Below are positions 35,378 through 43,611 of a stretch of 64,000 nucleotides of DNA, one piece after another; position 1 is the first letter of the stretch; each line of letters opens with the position of its first letter. The stretch lies in contig JBMZAX010000003.1 in NCBI GenBank assembly GCA_049611805.1, positions 62,001 to 126,000 of the forward strand, given 5' to 3'. The translations under genes were made by a program, and so were the position numbers. The notes beneath the pieces were generated by a model. The model did no database searches. It was given only the letters and a program-made list of their open reading frames with translations, and was not told where the DNA came from. This DNA is from UBA7378 sp049611805 (GTDB lineage: Bacteria > Pseudomonadota > Alphaproteobacteria > RS24).

Positions 35378-38300
35378 TTGACGAAATATATTGCGGGCTT
35401 TTTTCTGGGGTTTTCGGTGCTGCTGGTCGGCATTGTCGGCATGGTTTTTGTGCGCCCGATCCCGCTCGGCCTGACGGCGGAATTCATGATCCGGCAATTG
35501 GTCGATTTCGAGCCGAATACGGAGTTTTCGGTGGACGGCGCCCAACTCGCCTGGTCGTCGCAGCGCGACGTGCCGTTTATTACCGCCGACAGCATTTCTT
35601 ATATCGGCACAACCGGCGATGTGTTGCGCGCCGACAAGGTGACGCTTTATCCCAGTTCCGAGGCACTGTGGATTGACGGCGTGTTGGCGCTGTCCGATTT
35701 GGATGTCAATCGGCTTGAATTACGCGCCGGCGAACGCCGCGTGCAGACATCGACACTGAATGATTTGTTCGCGTCCGTGTCGCGCCTCAGCACGGCTGAT
35801 GCCCGCTTCACGCGCTATATTGAAGATGTTTCCGTGCGCGATATTCTTGTCCGCGACACAGACGGTTTGCGCCCGCCGGAGGGGTCGAAATTTCTGCTGA
35901 CACGCCAAGATGGTGGCCTGCGCAGCGTGTTGCAGCTTTCTTACTTTCGCGGCGAAAACCTGACGCAGGTTTCGGGGCGCGGCTATACCGAACCCGGCAA
36001 AGGCGGTCGCGTGGATGTTCAACTTGAACAGGTGAACCCGGCAGATTTGGCCGGTTTCAGTTCCCTGTTCTCGCCCTTGTCGGCGCTTTCATTGCCGGTC
36101 GATGCCGAGTTGGGGTTCGAGCTTGGCACGGATGGTACGCCCGCGCGCGGCGAGGTCAATATCCGGCTGAAAGACGGTGTTGTATCGCTTTCCGAAAGGC
36201 GCTTCGGGGTCAGCCGCTTTGAGCTGGACTTGGAAACAGATCTGGCGGCGCAATCAATCACCTTGAAAAAGGGTCGGATAAATGTTGACGGGGTCGGCGT
36301 GCGCTTTGCCGGTACGGCGGATTTTACCCTGACACCGGAGGGCGATATTGACGTCGTTACCGCGCGGGTCGACGGCCGGAAGATAGACATAAATGTGCCG
36401 TCATTTTTGCCGGCACCGATACGCAATGCTCGCGCCGATCTGGGTTTGACTTTTCTGGGTGCCACAAACCGTCTGGTCGTCAATACCGGAAGGCTTTCGG
36501 TGCAAAACGAGAAGGCTGCGCTTTCGGGCGATATTGATTTTTCCGACGGGTTGCCGAAATTCGGTCTGACGGTCAGCTTCGACACGCTGGCGCGCGAAAC
36601 GGCGTTTAATTTATGGCCGGTCAAAATAGGGCAATTGACGCGGAAATGGGTCACCGAAAATATCTCCGGCGGTCGTATCGAGGCGGCGTCTATCGCTTTG
36701 AATGCGGGGCTGGATGAGCTTGTGTCGCGCAAGAAGGGCGACCCGATGCGCGAAGAAGCATTGACGCTGAAAATGCAATTCAGCGACATCAGCATCCGAC
36801 CCTTGCGGCATTTGCCGCCGGTAACAAATGCTCGTGCCGGTTTCATTCTGCGCGGCACGTCTTTTCAGGCCGACCTGTCTGACGGGCAGATGATATTGCC
36901 CGACCCGAACAATGCCGAAGCCGACCGGACGGTCGCGGTGATGAAGGGCAAATTGGAAGTGGCCGATTACCGCGCGCAAGGTGTGCCTTCTGTCGTCAGC
37001 TTTGATGCGTCGGGCGACCTCGGCATCATATTGCATCATCTCAACCGACCGCCTCTGGCATTGCTGCGCAATGTCGATTTTGACCTGACCCGTCTGTCGG
37101 GACAGGTGCGCGCGACAACGGTTTTGAACATGCCGCTCTTCAGGCCCAAGCGCGCCGACATCGTCTTTAAGGTTTCGGGCACCGGATCGGGCGTCGCCAT
37201 TGCCGGCAGACTGGGCGCCTATCAATTCGACAATATTAACGGGTTTGTGGATTTGGACAGGCGCGGGTTCAATGTTACCGGGCGGGGGGCGGTCAATAAT
37301 GTGCCGCTCAATTTCAATTGGGAGCAGGGGTTGGCGAACGCGTCGGAAGAACCTCCGCGGCCCTCGCGATTGGCGCTGTCCGAAACACTGTCCGGCGCGG
37401 ATTTGAACGCGCTTGGGTTTGAATGGGCCGGCAACCGTCTGACGGGCGGCGTGCCGATGAACATCAAATTTGACGGGTCGATCACCAAACCGCGCGCCTA
37501 TCACTTCAATGCCGATTTGACCCAAAGCGCGGTTTCTTTCAAGCCCCTGACCCACACCAAGGAAGCCGGCGCCCGCGCGCGTTTGTCGGGTCGCGTTGAT
37601 AATACGGTTGAGGCGGATACGCGCGCGCTGGCATTCAGCTATGAAGAAGAAGGCGAAACCCCGATTGTGGGCCGTGCCGATTTTAACGGTGCCGGCCTGT
37701 CGCGCATCAAAATGCCGGTTTTTGATTTGGGGGAGATGGAAAATGTGGCTTTCGGCCTGACTGAAATGGGTGGATATCGTCAGGTCTCGCTGCGCGCGAC
37801 AAAATTTCTAATCAACGACCCGATCGCATCGGCCTTTGGTAATTCGGGCGCGTCCGACCGGCTTTTTGTCGACAGTATAAATGCAATTTTGGGCGATAAT
37901 TTTTCGATTGAGACGCAAATTGACACGCTTTACGGATCGCATGATGAGCGCCTTGACGGGCTCCGGCTTATCATCAATGCCACGGATGGCCGCTATGAGC
38001 GCATGCAAGTGCAGGGCTCATTTGCCGACGGGTCGGAGCTGGTCGGCGATTTAACGCGCACAGCCCCGAATATGCGCAGTTTCTCCTTGCAGGCTGAAAA
38101 TGGCAGCAATGTCTTACGATTGCTGGGCTTCCTGCCGGATTTGGAAGGCGGTGCCCTGTTGTGGCAGGGAGCGTTTTACGATGACGGGGTGGCGGCAAAC
38201 GGCAAGCCGCAGGATATTGGCGGGCGGTTGGAAATGCAGTCATTTCGCGCCCGCAAGGTGCCGGTGCTGGCGCGGCTTTTGTCGCTCGGCTCATTCACCG

Positions 38301-38752
38301 GCATTGCCGATACATTGTCGGGTGACGGCATTGCCTTTGATGTTGCGCAGTTCAAATTCACCGTGCATGACGGCGTGATCAGGGTTAAGTCCGGGCGTTT
38401 TAACGGCCCGGCGCTTGGGCTTACCACACAAGGTGCTTTTAATACGCGCACGCGCGACGTTGATTTTGGCGGCACGGTTGTGCCCGCCTATGGCATTAAT
38501 TCGGTTCTGGAGAATATTCCGCTGATCGGTCGGGTTTTGACAGGGCGCGAGGGCGAGGGGGTGTTCGGCTTCAGCTATCGCATCGGCGGCACAACGGATG
38601 ATTTGTCATTGCTGGTCAATCCGCTGTCGGTTCTGACGCCGGGTATTTTGCGGCGGATTTTCGAAATCGGTATTGGTGAATTGCCCGAAGTCACTGTGAC
38701 GGACGATGATTTCGACGAAGACGGGCTCGACGAGGACGAGTTCGACGACTAG
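35378..38752 (+). CDS. AsmA-like / YhdP-type giant membrane protein (DUF3971)
   Basis: 1124 residues from a TTG with AGGAG 8 nt upstream. One N-terminal helix (IAGFFLGFSVLLVGIVGMVF) anchors a very long, beta-rich periplasmic body with repeated amphipathic strands (RLVVNTGRLSVQNEKAALSG and similar), ending in an AsmA_2-like region (TQGAFNTRTRDVDFGGTVVP, GRVLTGREGEGVFGFSYRIG). YhdP-type proteins form a bridge moving phospholipid to the outer membrane. The C-terminus is strikingly acidic (DDDFDEDGLDEDEFDD). The stop shares CTAG with the tyrS stop. Confidence 0.85.
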   Translation: MTKYIAGFFLGFSVLLVGIVGMVFVRPIPLGLTAEFMIRQLVDFEPNTEFSVDGAQLAWSSQRDVPFITADSISYIGTTGDVLRADKVTLYPSSEALWIDGVLALSDLDVNRLELRAGERRVQTSTLNDLFASVSRLSTADARFTRYIEDVSVRDILVRDTDGLRPPEGSKFLLTRQDGGLRSVLQLSYFRGENLTQVSGRGYTEPGKGGRVDVQLEQVNPADLAGFSSLFSPLSALSLPVDAELGFELGTDGTPARGEVNIRLKDGVVSLSERRFGVSRFELDLETDLAAQSITLKKGRINVDGVGVRFAGTADFTLTPEGDIDVVTARVDGRKIDINVPSFLPAPIRNARADLGLTFLGATNRLVVNTGRLSVQNEKAALSGDIDFSDGLPKFGLTVSFDTLARETAFNLWPVKIGQLTRKWVTENISGGRIEAASIALNAGLDELVSRKKGDPMREEALTLKMQFSDISIRPLRHLPPVTNARAGFILRGTSFQADLSDGQMILPDPNNAEADRTVAVMKGKLEVADYRAQGVPSVVSFDASGDLGIILHHLNRPPLALLRNVDFDLTRLSGQVRATTVLNMPLFRPKRADIVFKVSGTGSGVAIAGRLGAYQFDNINGFVDLDRRGFNVTGRGAVNNVPLNFNWEQGLANASEEPPRPSRLALSETLSGADLNALGFEWAGNRLTGGVPMNIKFDGSITKPRAYHFNADLTQSAVSFKPLTHTKEAGARARLSGRVDNTVEADTRALAFSYEEEGETPIVGRADFNGAGLSRIKMPVFDLGEMENVAFGLTEMGGYRQVSLRATKFLINDPIASAFGNSGASDRLFVDSINAILGDNFSIETQIDTLYGSHDERLDGLRLIINATDGRYERMQVQGSFADGSELVGDLTRTAPNMRSFSLQAENGSNVLRLLGFLPDLEGGALLWQGAFYDDGVAANGKPQDIGGRLEMQSFRARKVPVLARLLSLGSFTGIADTLSGDGIAFDVAQFKFTVHDGVIRVKSGRFNGPALGLTTQGAFNTRTRDVDFGGTVVPAYGINSVLENIPLIGRVLTGREGEGVFGFSYRIGGTTDDLSLLVNPLSVLTPGILRRIFEIGIGELPEVTVTDDDFDEDGLDEDEFDD

Positions 38753-40002
38753 CCCTCAGGCACCAGCAGAACATGGCGTTTTTTGCCTGCCGAGAGCTTG
38801 ATAACACCATCTTTGAGGTCTGATTGGGTGAGCGTGCGGGCAATATCGTTTTGGCCCATATCATTGATGCGCGCGCCGCCGCCCTGAACCAGACGCCGCG
38901 CTTCGCCATTGGAACCGGCAAGGCCCGCCAGCACAAAGGCTTCCAAAAGTCCGATACCGGCATCGAGCTTTCCCGCACCGACCGACACGCTGGGCAGATC
39001 GGCGCTTTTGCCGCCGCCCTCGAAAGTTTCGCGGGCCGTGGCTTCGGCTTTTTGCGCCGCGTCGCGGCCATGGCACATGGCGGTGGCTTCGGTCGCCAGC
39101 ACTTTTTTGGCATCGTTAAGCTCGGCACCTTCCAGTGCTGCAAGGCGGGCAATTTCGGTTTCCGGCAATTCGGTAAACAGCCGCAAAAACCGGGCAATGT
39201 CGCCATCTTCCGTGTTGCGCCAAAACTGCCAATAATCATAGACCGACAACATATCGGCGTTCAGCCAGACCGCACCTTGCGCGGTTTTGCCCATTTTCGC
39301 GCCCGAAGATGTCGTCAGCAAATTTGTCGTCAGACCAAACAGCGATGCCTGATCGGTGCGCCGCGCCAGCTCGATGCCGTTGACAATATTGCCCCATTGG
39401 TCGGAGCCGCCCATTTGCAACACGCAATTGTAGCGCCGGTGCAATTCCAGAAAATCATAGGCCTGCAAAATCATGTAATTGAATTCGAGGAAACTCAGCG
39501 GCTGCTCGCGATCAAGGCGCAGTTTCACACTGTCAAAGCTCAACATGCGGTTGATTGAAAAATGCCGCCCGTAATCGCGCAGGAAAGCGATGTAATCCAG
39601 TTGCGACAGCCAGTCATCATTATCAACCAGAATGGCGTCTTGCGGCCCGTCGCCAAAGGTGAGGAAGCGTTCGAACGTGGCGCGAATGGTCTGCTTGTTT
39701 TCGGCTATTTGCGCGTCGGTTAGCAATTGGCGGCTTTCATCCTTGCCCGACGGGTCGCCGACTTTCGTCGTGCCGCCGCCAATCACAATGATCGGCCTGT
39801 GGCCTGTCTGTTGCAGGCGGCGCAACATCAAAATGGAAATGAGATTGCCGACATGCAGGCTCGGTGCCGTGCAGTCATATCCGATATAGCCGGTCATTAC
39901 GGTTTCGCTGGCCGCCGCATCGAGGCCGTCATTGTCTGTGCACTGGGCGATAAACCCGCGCGCATCAAGCGAGGAGAGGAATTCTGACTTGAAATCTGCC
40001 AT
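38749..40002 (-). CDS. tyrS: Tyrosyl-tRNA synthetase (class I)
   Basis: 417 residues. The Rossmann domain has the HIGH-type motif PSLHVGNL, the tyrosine-binding region YMILQAYDFLELHRRYNC, MGGSDQWGNIVNGIEL and the KMSKS equivalent GAKMGKTAQGAVWL. The C-terminal S4-like RNA-binding domain is visible (LAGLAGSNGEARRLVQGGGA). It is divergent from anmK with only 43 nt between starts, so their promoters must overlap. Confidence 0.97.
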   Translation of the reverse strand: MADFKSEFLSSLDARGFIAQCTDNDGLDAAASETVMTGYIGYDCTAPSLHVGNLISILMLRRLQQTGHRPIIVIGGGTTKVGDPSGKDESRQLLTDAQIAENKQTIRATFERFLTFGDGPQDAILVDNDDWLSQLDYIAFLRDYGRHFSINRMLSFDSVKLRLDREQPLSFLEFNYMILQAYDFLELHRRYNCVLQMGGSDQWGNIVNGIELARRTDQASLFGLTTNLLTTSSGAKMGKTAQGAVWLNADMLSVYDYWQFWRNTEDGDIARFLRLFTELPETEIARLAALEGAELNDAKKVLATEATAMCHGRDAAQKAEATARETFEGGGKSADLPSVSVGAGKLDAGIGLLEAFVLAGLAGSNGEARRLVQGGGARINDMGQNDIARTLTQSDLKDGVIKLSAGKKRHVLLVPEG

Positions 40003-40045
40003 GATGGGCTAGAGATACGCAAACAAGTGTTGCAGGTCAACGGAT

Positions 40046-41152
40046 ATGACAAAATTACAGACGGTTCTCGGATTGATGAGCGGCACCTCGCTCGACGGTA
40101 TTGACGTTGCCGCAATCGAGACGGATGGAGAAAACACCATCCGCGCGCTGGGCCAGCTTTATGTGCCCTATGATGATGCAGCCCGAAGCCTGTTGCAGGC
40201 CGCATTGGAAGCCGCCCAAAATGCGCAAGCTACGGATTGGGGCGCGCCTGACACTTGGCCGGAGCCCGTGCGCCGTGCCGACCTTCTGGTCAGTGAGGCG
40301 CATATCGACGCAATTGCGCGGTTTCGCGCCGCGCATGACGTGGCGTTCACGCTGGTCGGGTTTCACGGGCAAACGGTTCTGCATCAACCCGAAGCCGGAC
40401 TCACGGTTCAGATCGGCGACCCGCAAGCGCTCGCGCGCGCCACGGATTGTGCGGTGGTCGGTCAGTTTCGGCTGGCCGATATTGCCAATGGCGGGCAGGG
40501 GGCTCCGCTCGCGCCCTTGTTTCACGCGGCCCGCACGAAAAGCCGGTCCGGGGCGCTCGGCGTTTTGAATATTGGCGGGGTCGCCAATATTACCCTGCTG
40601 GGCGAGGACGACAAAATCTGCGCTTTCGACACCGGCCCCGGCAATGCGATGATCGATGACTGGGTAAGCGCAAAAACCGGTCGCGCTTATGATGCCGACG
40701 GTGCGCTGGCGCGACGCGGGCGCGTTGATGAGGCTGCGCTGCAAAGGCTTTTGTCGCATGCCTTTTTCGACCGGGCGCCGCCCAAATCGCTCGACCGTCT
40801 GGCCTTCGACCCGTCGCCGGTGGCGGCGCTGTCACCCGAAGATGGCGCGGCGACACTTACCGCCTTCACCGCGGCGGCGGTGGCGCGGGGGCTGGAAATT
40901 TCCGAATATGCGCCCGCGCGCCTGATCGTGTGCGGTGGCGGTCGTCACAATTCTGCACTTATGGAAGCGTTGCAAAAGCGCACCGGCGTGCCTGCGCAAA
41001 ATTGTGATGTGCTGGGTTGGTCGGGCGATGCGCTGGAGGCGGAAGCCTTTGCATGGCTGGCCGTGCGTCATTGTCTGGGCCTGCCGACAAGCGTGCCGGA
41101 AACGACCGGCGTGTCCGGCCCCACTGTGGGTGGCCGCAAATATAATCCGTGA
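40046..41152 (+). CDS. anmK: Anhydro-N-acetylmuramic acid kinase
   Basis: Phosphorylates anhydroMurNAc from cell-wall turnover to MurNAc-6-phosphate, returning wall sugar to metabolism. 368 residues of the ASKHA fold: phosphate loop LGLMSGTSLDGIDVAAIETD, GFHGQTVLHQP, NIGGVANITLL, FDTGPGNAMIDDW and LIVCGGGRHNSALMEAL. The divergent pairing with tyrS is familiar from other alphaproteobacteria. No murQ is in the window. Confidence 0.96.
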   Translation: MTKLQTVLGLMSGTSLDGIDVAAIETDGENTIRALGQLYVPYDDAARSLLQAALEAAQNAQATDWGAPDTWPEPVRRADLLVSEAHIDAIARFRAAHDVAFTLVGFHGQTVLHQPEAGLTVQIGDPQALARATDCAVVGQFRLADIANGGQGAPLAPLFHAARTKSRSGALGVLNIGGVANITLLGEDDKICAFDTGPGNAMIDDWVSAKTGRAYDADGALARRGRVDEAALQRLLSHAFFDRAPPKSLDRLAFDPSPVAALSPEDGAATLTAFTAAAVARGLEISEYAPARLIVCGGGRHNSALMEALQKRTGVPAQNCDVLGWSGDALEAEAFAWLAVRHCLGLPTSVPETTGVSGPTVGGRKYNP

Positions 41153-41179
41153 AAACTGGCCGTGAAACCGGAGAGCCGG

Positions 41180-41827
41180 TCAGCCGATCTCGGAAATGCG
41201 CCGGTCGAGATATTGCGCTACAGATTTTTCAAGCGCGGCCATGTCGGTGTCGAAAAAATGATTGGCATTTTTGATGCTGTCATAATCAATCGTAATGCCT
41301 TTTTGCGCCTGCAGGCGCTCGACCAGACGCTCAATATCTTCTTTCGGCACAATTTTGTCAGCCGCGCCGTGCACAATCAGCCCTGATGCCGGGCACGGCG
41401 CCAGAAAGGAAAAATCATAGAGATTTGCCGGCGGCGCAACCGAGATGAAGCCGGAAATTTCCGGCCGGCGCATCAAAAGCTGCATGCCGATCCAGGCACC
41501 GAAGCTGTATCCGGCAATCCAGCACTGGCGCGCATCGCTGGTCAGGGCTTGCAACCAGTCAAGGGCGGAAGCGGCGTCCGACAATTCACCAATGCCATTG
41601 TCAAATTCACCCTGGCTGCGGCCAACGCCGCGGAAATTGAACCGCAACACCGAAAAGCCGCGATCAAGAAACATATGGTACATCTGATAGGCGATGGGAT
41701 TGTTCATATTGCCGCCGAGTTGCGGAAGCGGGTGCAAAATGACGGCAATCGGCGCGCCGGCTTGCTTGCTCTGGGAAAACCGTCCCTCAAGCCGCCCTTC
41801 GGGGCCGTTAAAAATTACTTCAGGCAT
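41180..41827 (-). CDS. Alpha/beta hydrolase
   Basis: 215 residues from the ATG at 41827; a TTG ten codons upstream is possible. It has the oxyanion-region HPLPQLGGNMNNPI, LRFNFRGVGRSQGEFDNG, the nucleophile elbow IAGYSFGAWIGMQL (Gly-x-Ser-x-Gly with Ser), Asp in LIVHGAADKIVP and His in IKNANHFF, so the catalytic triad is complete. It resembles short cytosolic dienelactone-hydrolase-like or CocE-like hydrolases often found in proteobacteria; the substrate is unknown. It is divergent from the iscR-suf operon. Confidence 0.85.
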   Translation of the reverse strand: MPEVIFNGPEGRLEGRFSQSKQAGAPIAVILHPLPQLGGNMNNPIAYQMYHMFLDRGFSVLRFNFRGVGRSQGEFDNGIGELSDAASALDWLQALTSDARQCWIAGYSFGAWIGMQLLMRRPEISGFISVAPPANLYDFSFLAPCPASGLIVHGAADKIVPKEDIERLVERLQAQKGITIDYDSIKNANHFFDTDMAALEKSVAQYLDRRISEIG

Positions 41828-41870
41828 AATAATTTGATCCCCAAATCGGCGTTCCAAAATCGGGTGGATT

Positions 41871-41895
41871 AAACTTGACTAATTTAGTCGGAATT
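41871..41895 (+). promoter_or_regulatory. IscR type-1-like operator at the suf operon promoter
   Basis: The core GACT-AATTT-AGTC (41877-41889), with flanks AAACTT before and GGAATT after, agrees with the E. coli type-1 IscR consensus at 21 of 25 positions as I align it. It overlaps the -35 and spacer of the promoter that precedes iscR, which fits repression by [2Fe-2S]-IscR. Confidence 0.65.
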
Positions 41896-41903
41896 CCTAT
41901 ATC
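41875..41903 (+). promoter_or_regulatory. Promoter of the iscR-suf operon
   Basis: TTGACT and TATATC with 17-nt spacing, close to the sigma70 consensus. The predicted start near 41910 leaves a leader of about 75 nt before iscR. It overlaps the IscR box. Confidence 0.62.
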
Positions 41904-41984
41904 CCAATAATTGGGTCTTGTGATAGCCAAACTTGTGGCAAAAAAGCAAGGTTTTTCGTATTTGTTTAATAGGAACAATGGGTT

Positions 41985-42467
41985 ATGAAGCTCTCAACCA
42001 AGGGCAGATATGCGGTTATGGCGATGAGCGATCTCGCCGTTCAAGCGCGCCTTGATGCCAAACGGCCCGTATCGCTGGCCGAGATTGGCGCGCGCGAAGG
42101 CATTTCCCTGTCTTATCTGGAACAATTATTCGCGCGTTTGCGCCGCGCCGGACTGGTGACCAGCATTCGCGGCGCACAAGGCGGATATTGCCTGTCTGCC
42201 GGTGCGGCCGAGATTTGCATTGGCGATATTATTCGCGCCGTCGACGAGCCGATTGAAGTGACGCGGTGCCAGTTGAGCCAGGGCGGGTGCCAGTCGCAAA
42301 ATTCGCGCTGCCTGACGCATGATTTATGGGCCGGGCTGGGGCGTCACATATACGGATATCTGGATGCGGTGACGCTTGAGGATGTGGTGTCGCGCAATCC
42401 GTTTTCGGCTCCCGAAAATGCGCGCACGCCCAATTCGCGCCTGCACCCTGCGGGAGAGCGCGCATGA
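41985..42467 (+). CDS. iscR: Fe-S cluster regulator IscR (Rrf2 family)
   Basis: 160-residue winged-helix regulator. The N-terminal DNA-binding part is MKLSTKGRYAVMAMSDLA and SYLEQLFARLRRAGLV. The cluster ligands of IscR are present: Cys95, Cys102, Cys109 and His112 (spacing x6, x6, x2), close to the E. coli pattern x5, x5, x2, with the CLTHDLW segment matching. This supports IscR rather than RirA. It is the first gene of the Fe-S assembly operon and overlaps the next gene by 4 nt (ATGA), so it probably autoregulates through the upstream box. Confidence 0.93.
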   Translation: MKLSTKGRYAVMAMSDLAVQARLDAKRPVSLAEIGAREGISLSYLEQLFARLRRAGLVTSIRGAQGGYCLSAGAAEICIGDIIRAVDEPIEVTRCQLSQGGCQSQNSRCLTHDLWAGLGRHIYGYLDAVTLEDVVSRNPFSAPENARTPNSRLHPAGERA

Positions 42468-43597
42468 GCCGTATTTATCTGGACTATAACGCCACAGCGC
42501 CCATCCGCCCTGCCGTGCAGGACGCGGTGGCGCAAGCCTTGGGGCTGGGCAATCCTTCCGCCATTCATGCCGAAGGTCGCCGCGCCCGTGCTGCGGTCGA
42601 ACAGGCGCGCGCGCGCGTGGCCGAATTTTGCGGGGGCGCACCGGAAGGCGTTGTGTTTACCTCCGGCGGCACCGAAGCGTGCAATCTGGCGCTTGGATTG
42701 CGTGCCGCACCGGCAGGCGCGATTGAACGGGTTCTGGTTTCCGCCACGGAACACGCCGCCGTCAGGCAGGCCGCGACCGCCAGCGGGTTGCGCGTTGAAG
42801 AATTGCCGGTCGGCAGCGACGGGGTGATTGATCTGGCCGCCCTTGACAGCGCGCTTTCAACATCGGCTCCGGCGCTGGTGTGCGTGATGGTGGCCAATAA
42901 TGAAACAGGCGTTCTGCAACCCATTTGCGAGATTGCCGAGCGGGTTCGGGCGCATGGCAGTTTGTTGTTCTGCGACGGTGTGCAGGCGGCGGGGAAAATA
43001 CCGCTGAGCCTTGAGGATTTGGGATGCGATGCGCTGGCGGTGTCGGCGCATAAAATCGGCGGGCCCATGGGGGTCGGTGCGTTTGTTGTGCGCGCCGGAC
43101 TGGTTGTGCCGCCTTCCATTACCGGTGGCGGGCAAGAGCTTGGCCGCCGCGGTGGTTCGGAAAATGTGTCCGGTATTGTCGGCTTCGGCCTTGCCGCCGA
43201 ACTGAGCACGGGCGAACTGGCACAAGGGGCAGCACTTGCCGACAAACGCGACCGCATGGAAGCCGATTTGCGCGCGGCCATGCCGGACATTCGCATTTTC
43301 GGGGCCGACGCCCCCCGATTGCCGAATACAAGCTGTTTCGGGCTTGCGGGTCTGCACGGCGAAACCGTCGTGATGGCGCTGGATTTGGCCGGCATTTCGG
43401 TGAGCGCGGGCGCGGCGTGTTCCAGCGGCAAGGTGTCGCGCAGCCATGTGCTTGATGCCATGGGGGTCGAACACGATGTAAGCAATGGGGCGATACGGGT
43501 AAGCCTTGGCCGCGATACGGATGATGCGGCGGTCGACCGGCTGGTTGAAAACTGGCTGAAACTGGCCGCAAAACTGGAACACGCGGCGGCGCAATAG
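42464..43597 (+). CDS. iscS: Cysteine desulfurase, NifS/IscS type (group I)
   Basis: 377-residue PLP enzyme that takes sulfur from cysteine as a protein persulfide. PLP-binding Lys197 lies in VSAHKIGGPMGVGAF. The active-site Cys319 is in a longer flexible loop of the group I kind (SAGAACSSGKVSRSHVL). Other markers are YLDYNATAPI and TSGGTEACNLAL. It is the first of two desulfurases in this operon (the second is SufS). It ends 14 nt before sufB. The IscS versus NifS label is uncertain. Confidence 0.9.
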   Translation: MSRIYLDYNATAPIRPAVQDAVAQALGLGNPSAIHAEGRRARAAVEQARARVAEFCGGAPEGVVFTSGGTEACNLALGLRAAPAGAIERVLVSATEHAAVRQAATASGLRVEELPVGSDGVIDLAALDSALSTSAPALVCVMVANNETGVLQPICEIAERVRAHGSLLFCDGVQAAGKIPLSLEDLGCDALAVSAHKIGGPMGVGAFVVRAGLVVPPSITGGGQELGRRGGSENVSGIVGFGLAAELSTGELAQGAALADKRDRMEADLRAAMPDIRIFGADAPRLPNTSCFGLAGLHGETVVMALDLAGISVSAGAACSSGKVSRSHVLDAMGVEHDVSNGAIRVSLGRDTDDAAVDRLVENWLKLAAKLEHAAAQ

Positions 43598-43611
43598 AGT
43601 TAGGCAAAACG

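Noticed and set aside
42464..43597. A complete ISC system beside the SUF genes
   Set aside because: Only iscR and one IscS/NifS-like enzyme are present; iscU, hscBA and fdx are absent from the operon.
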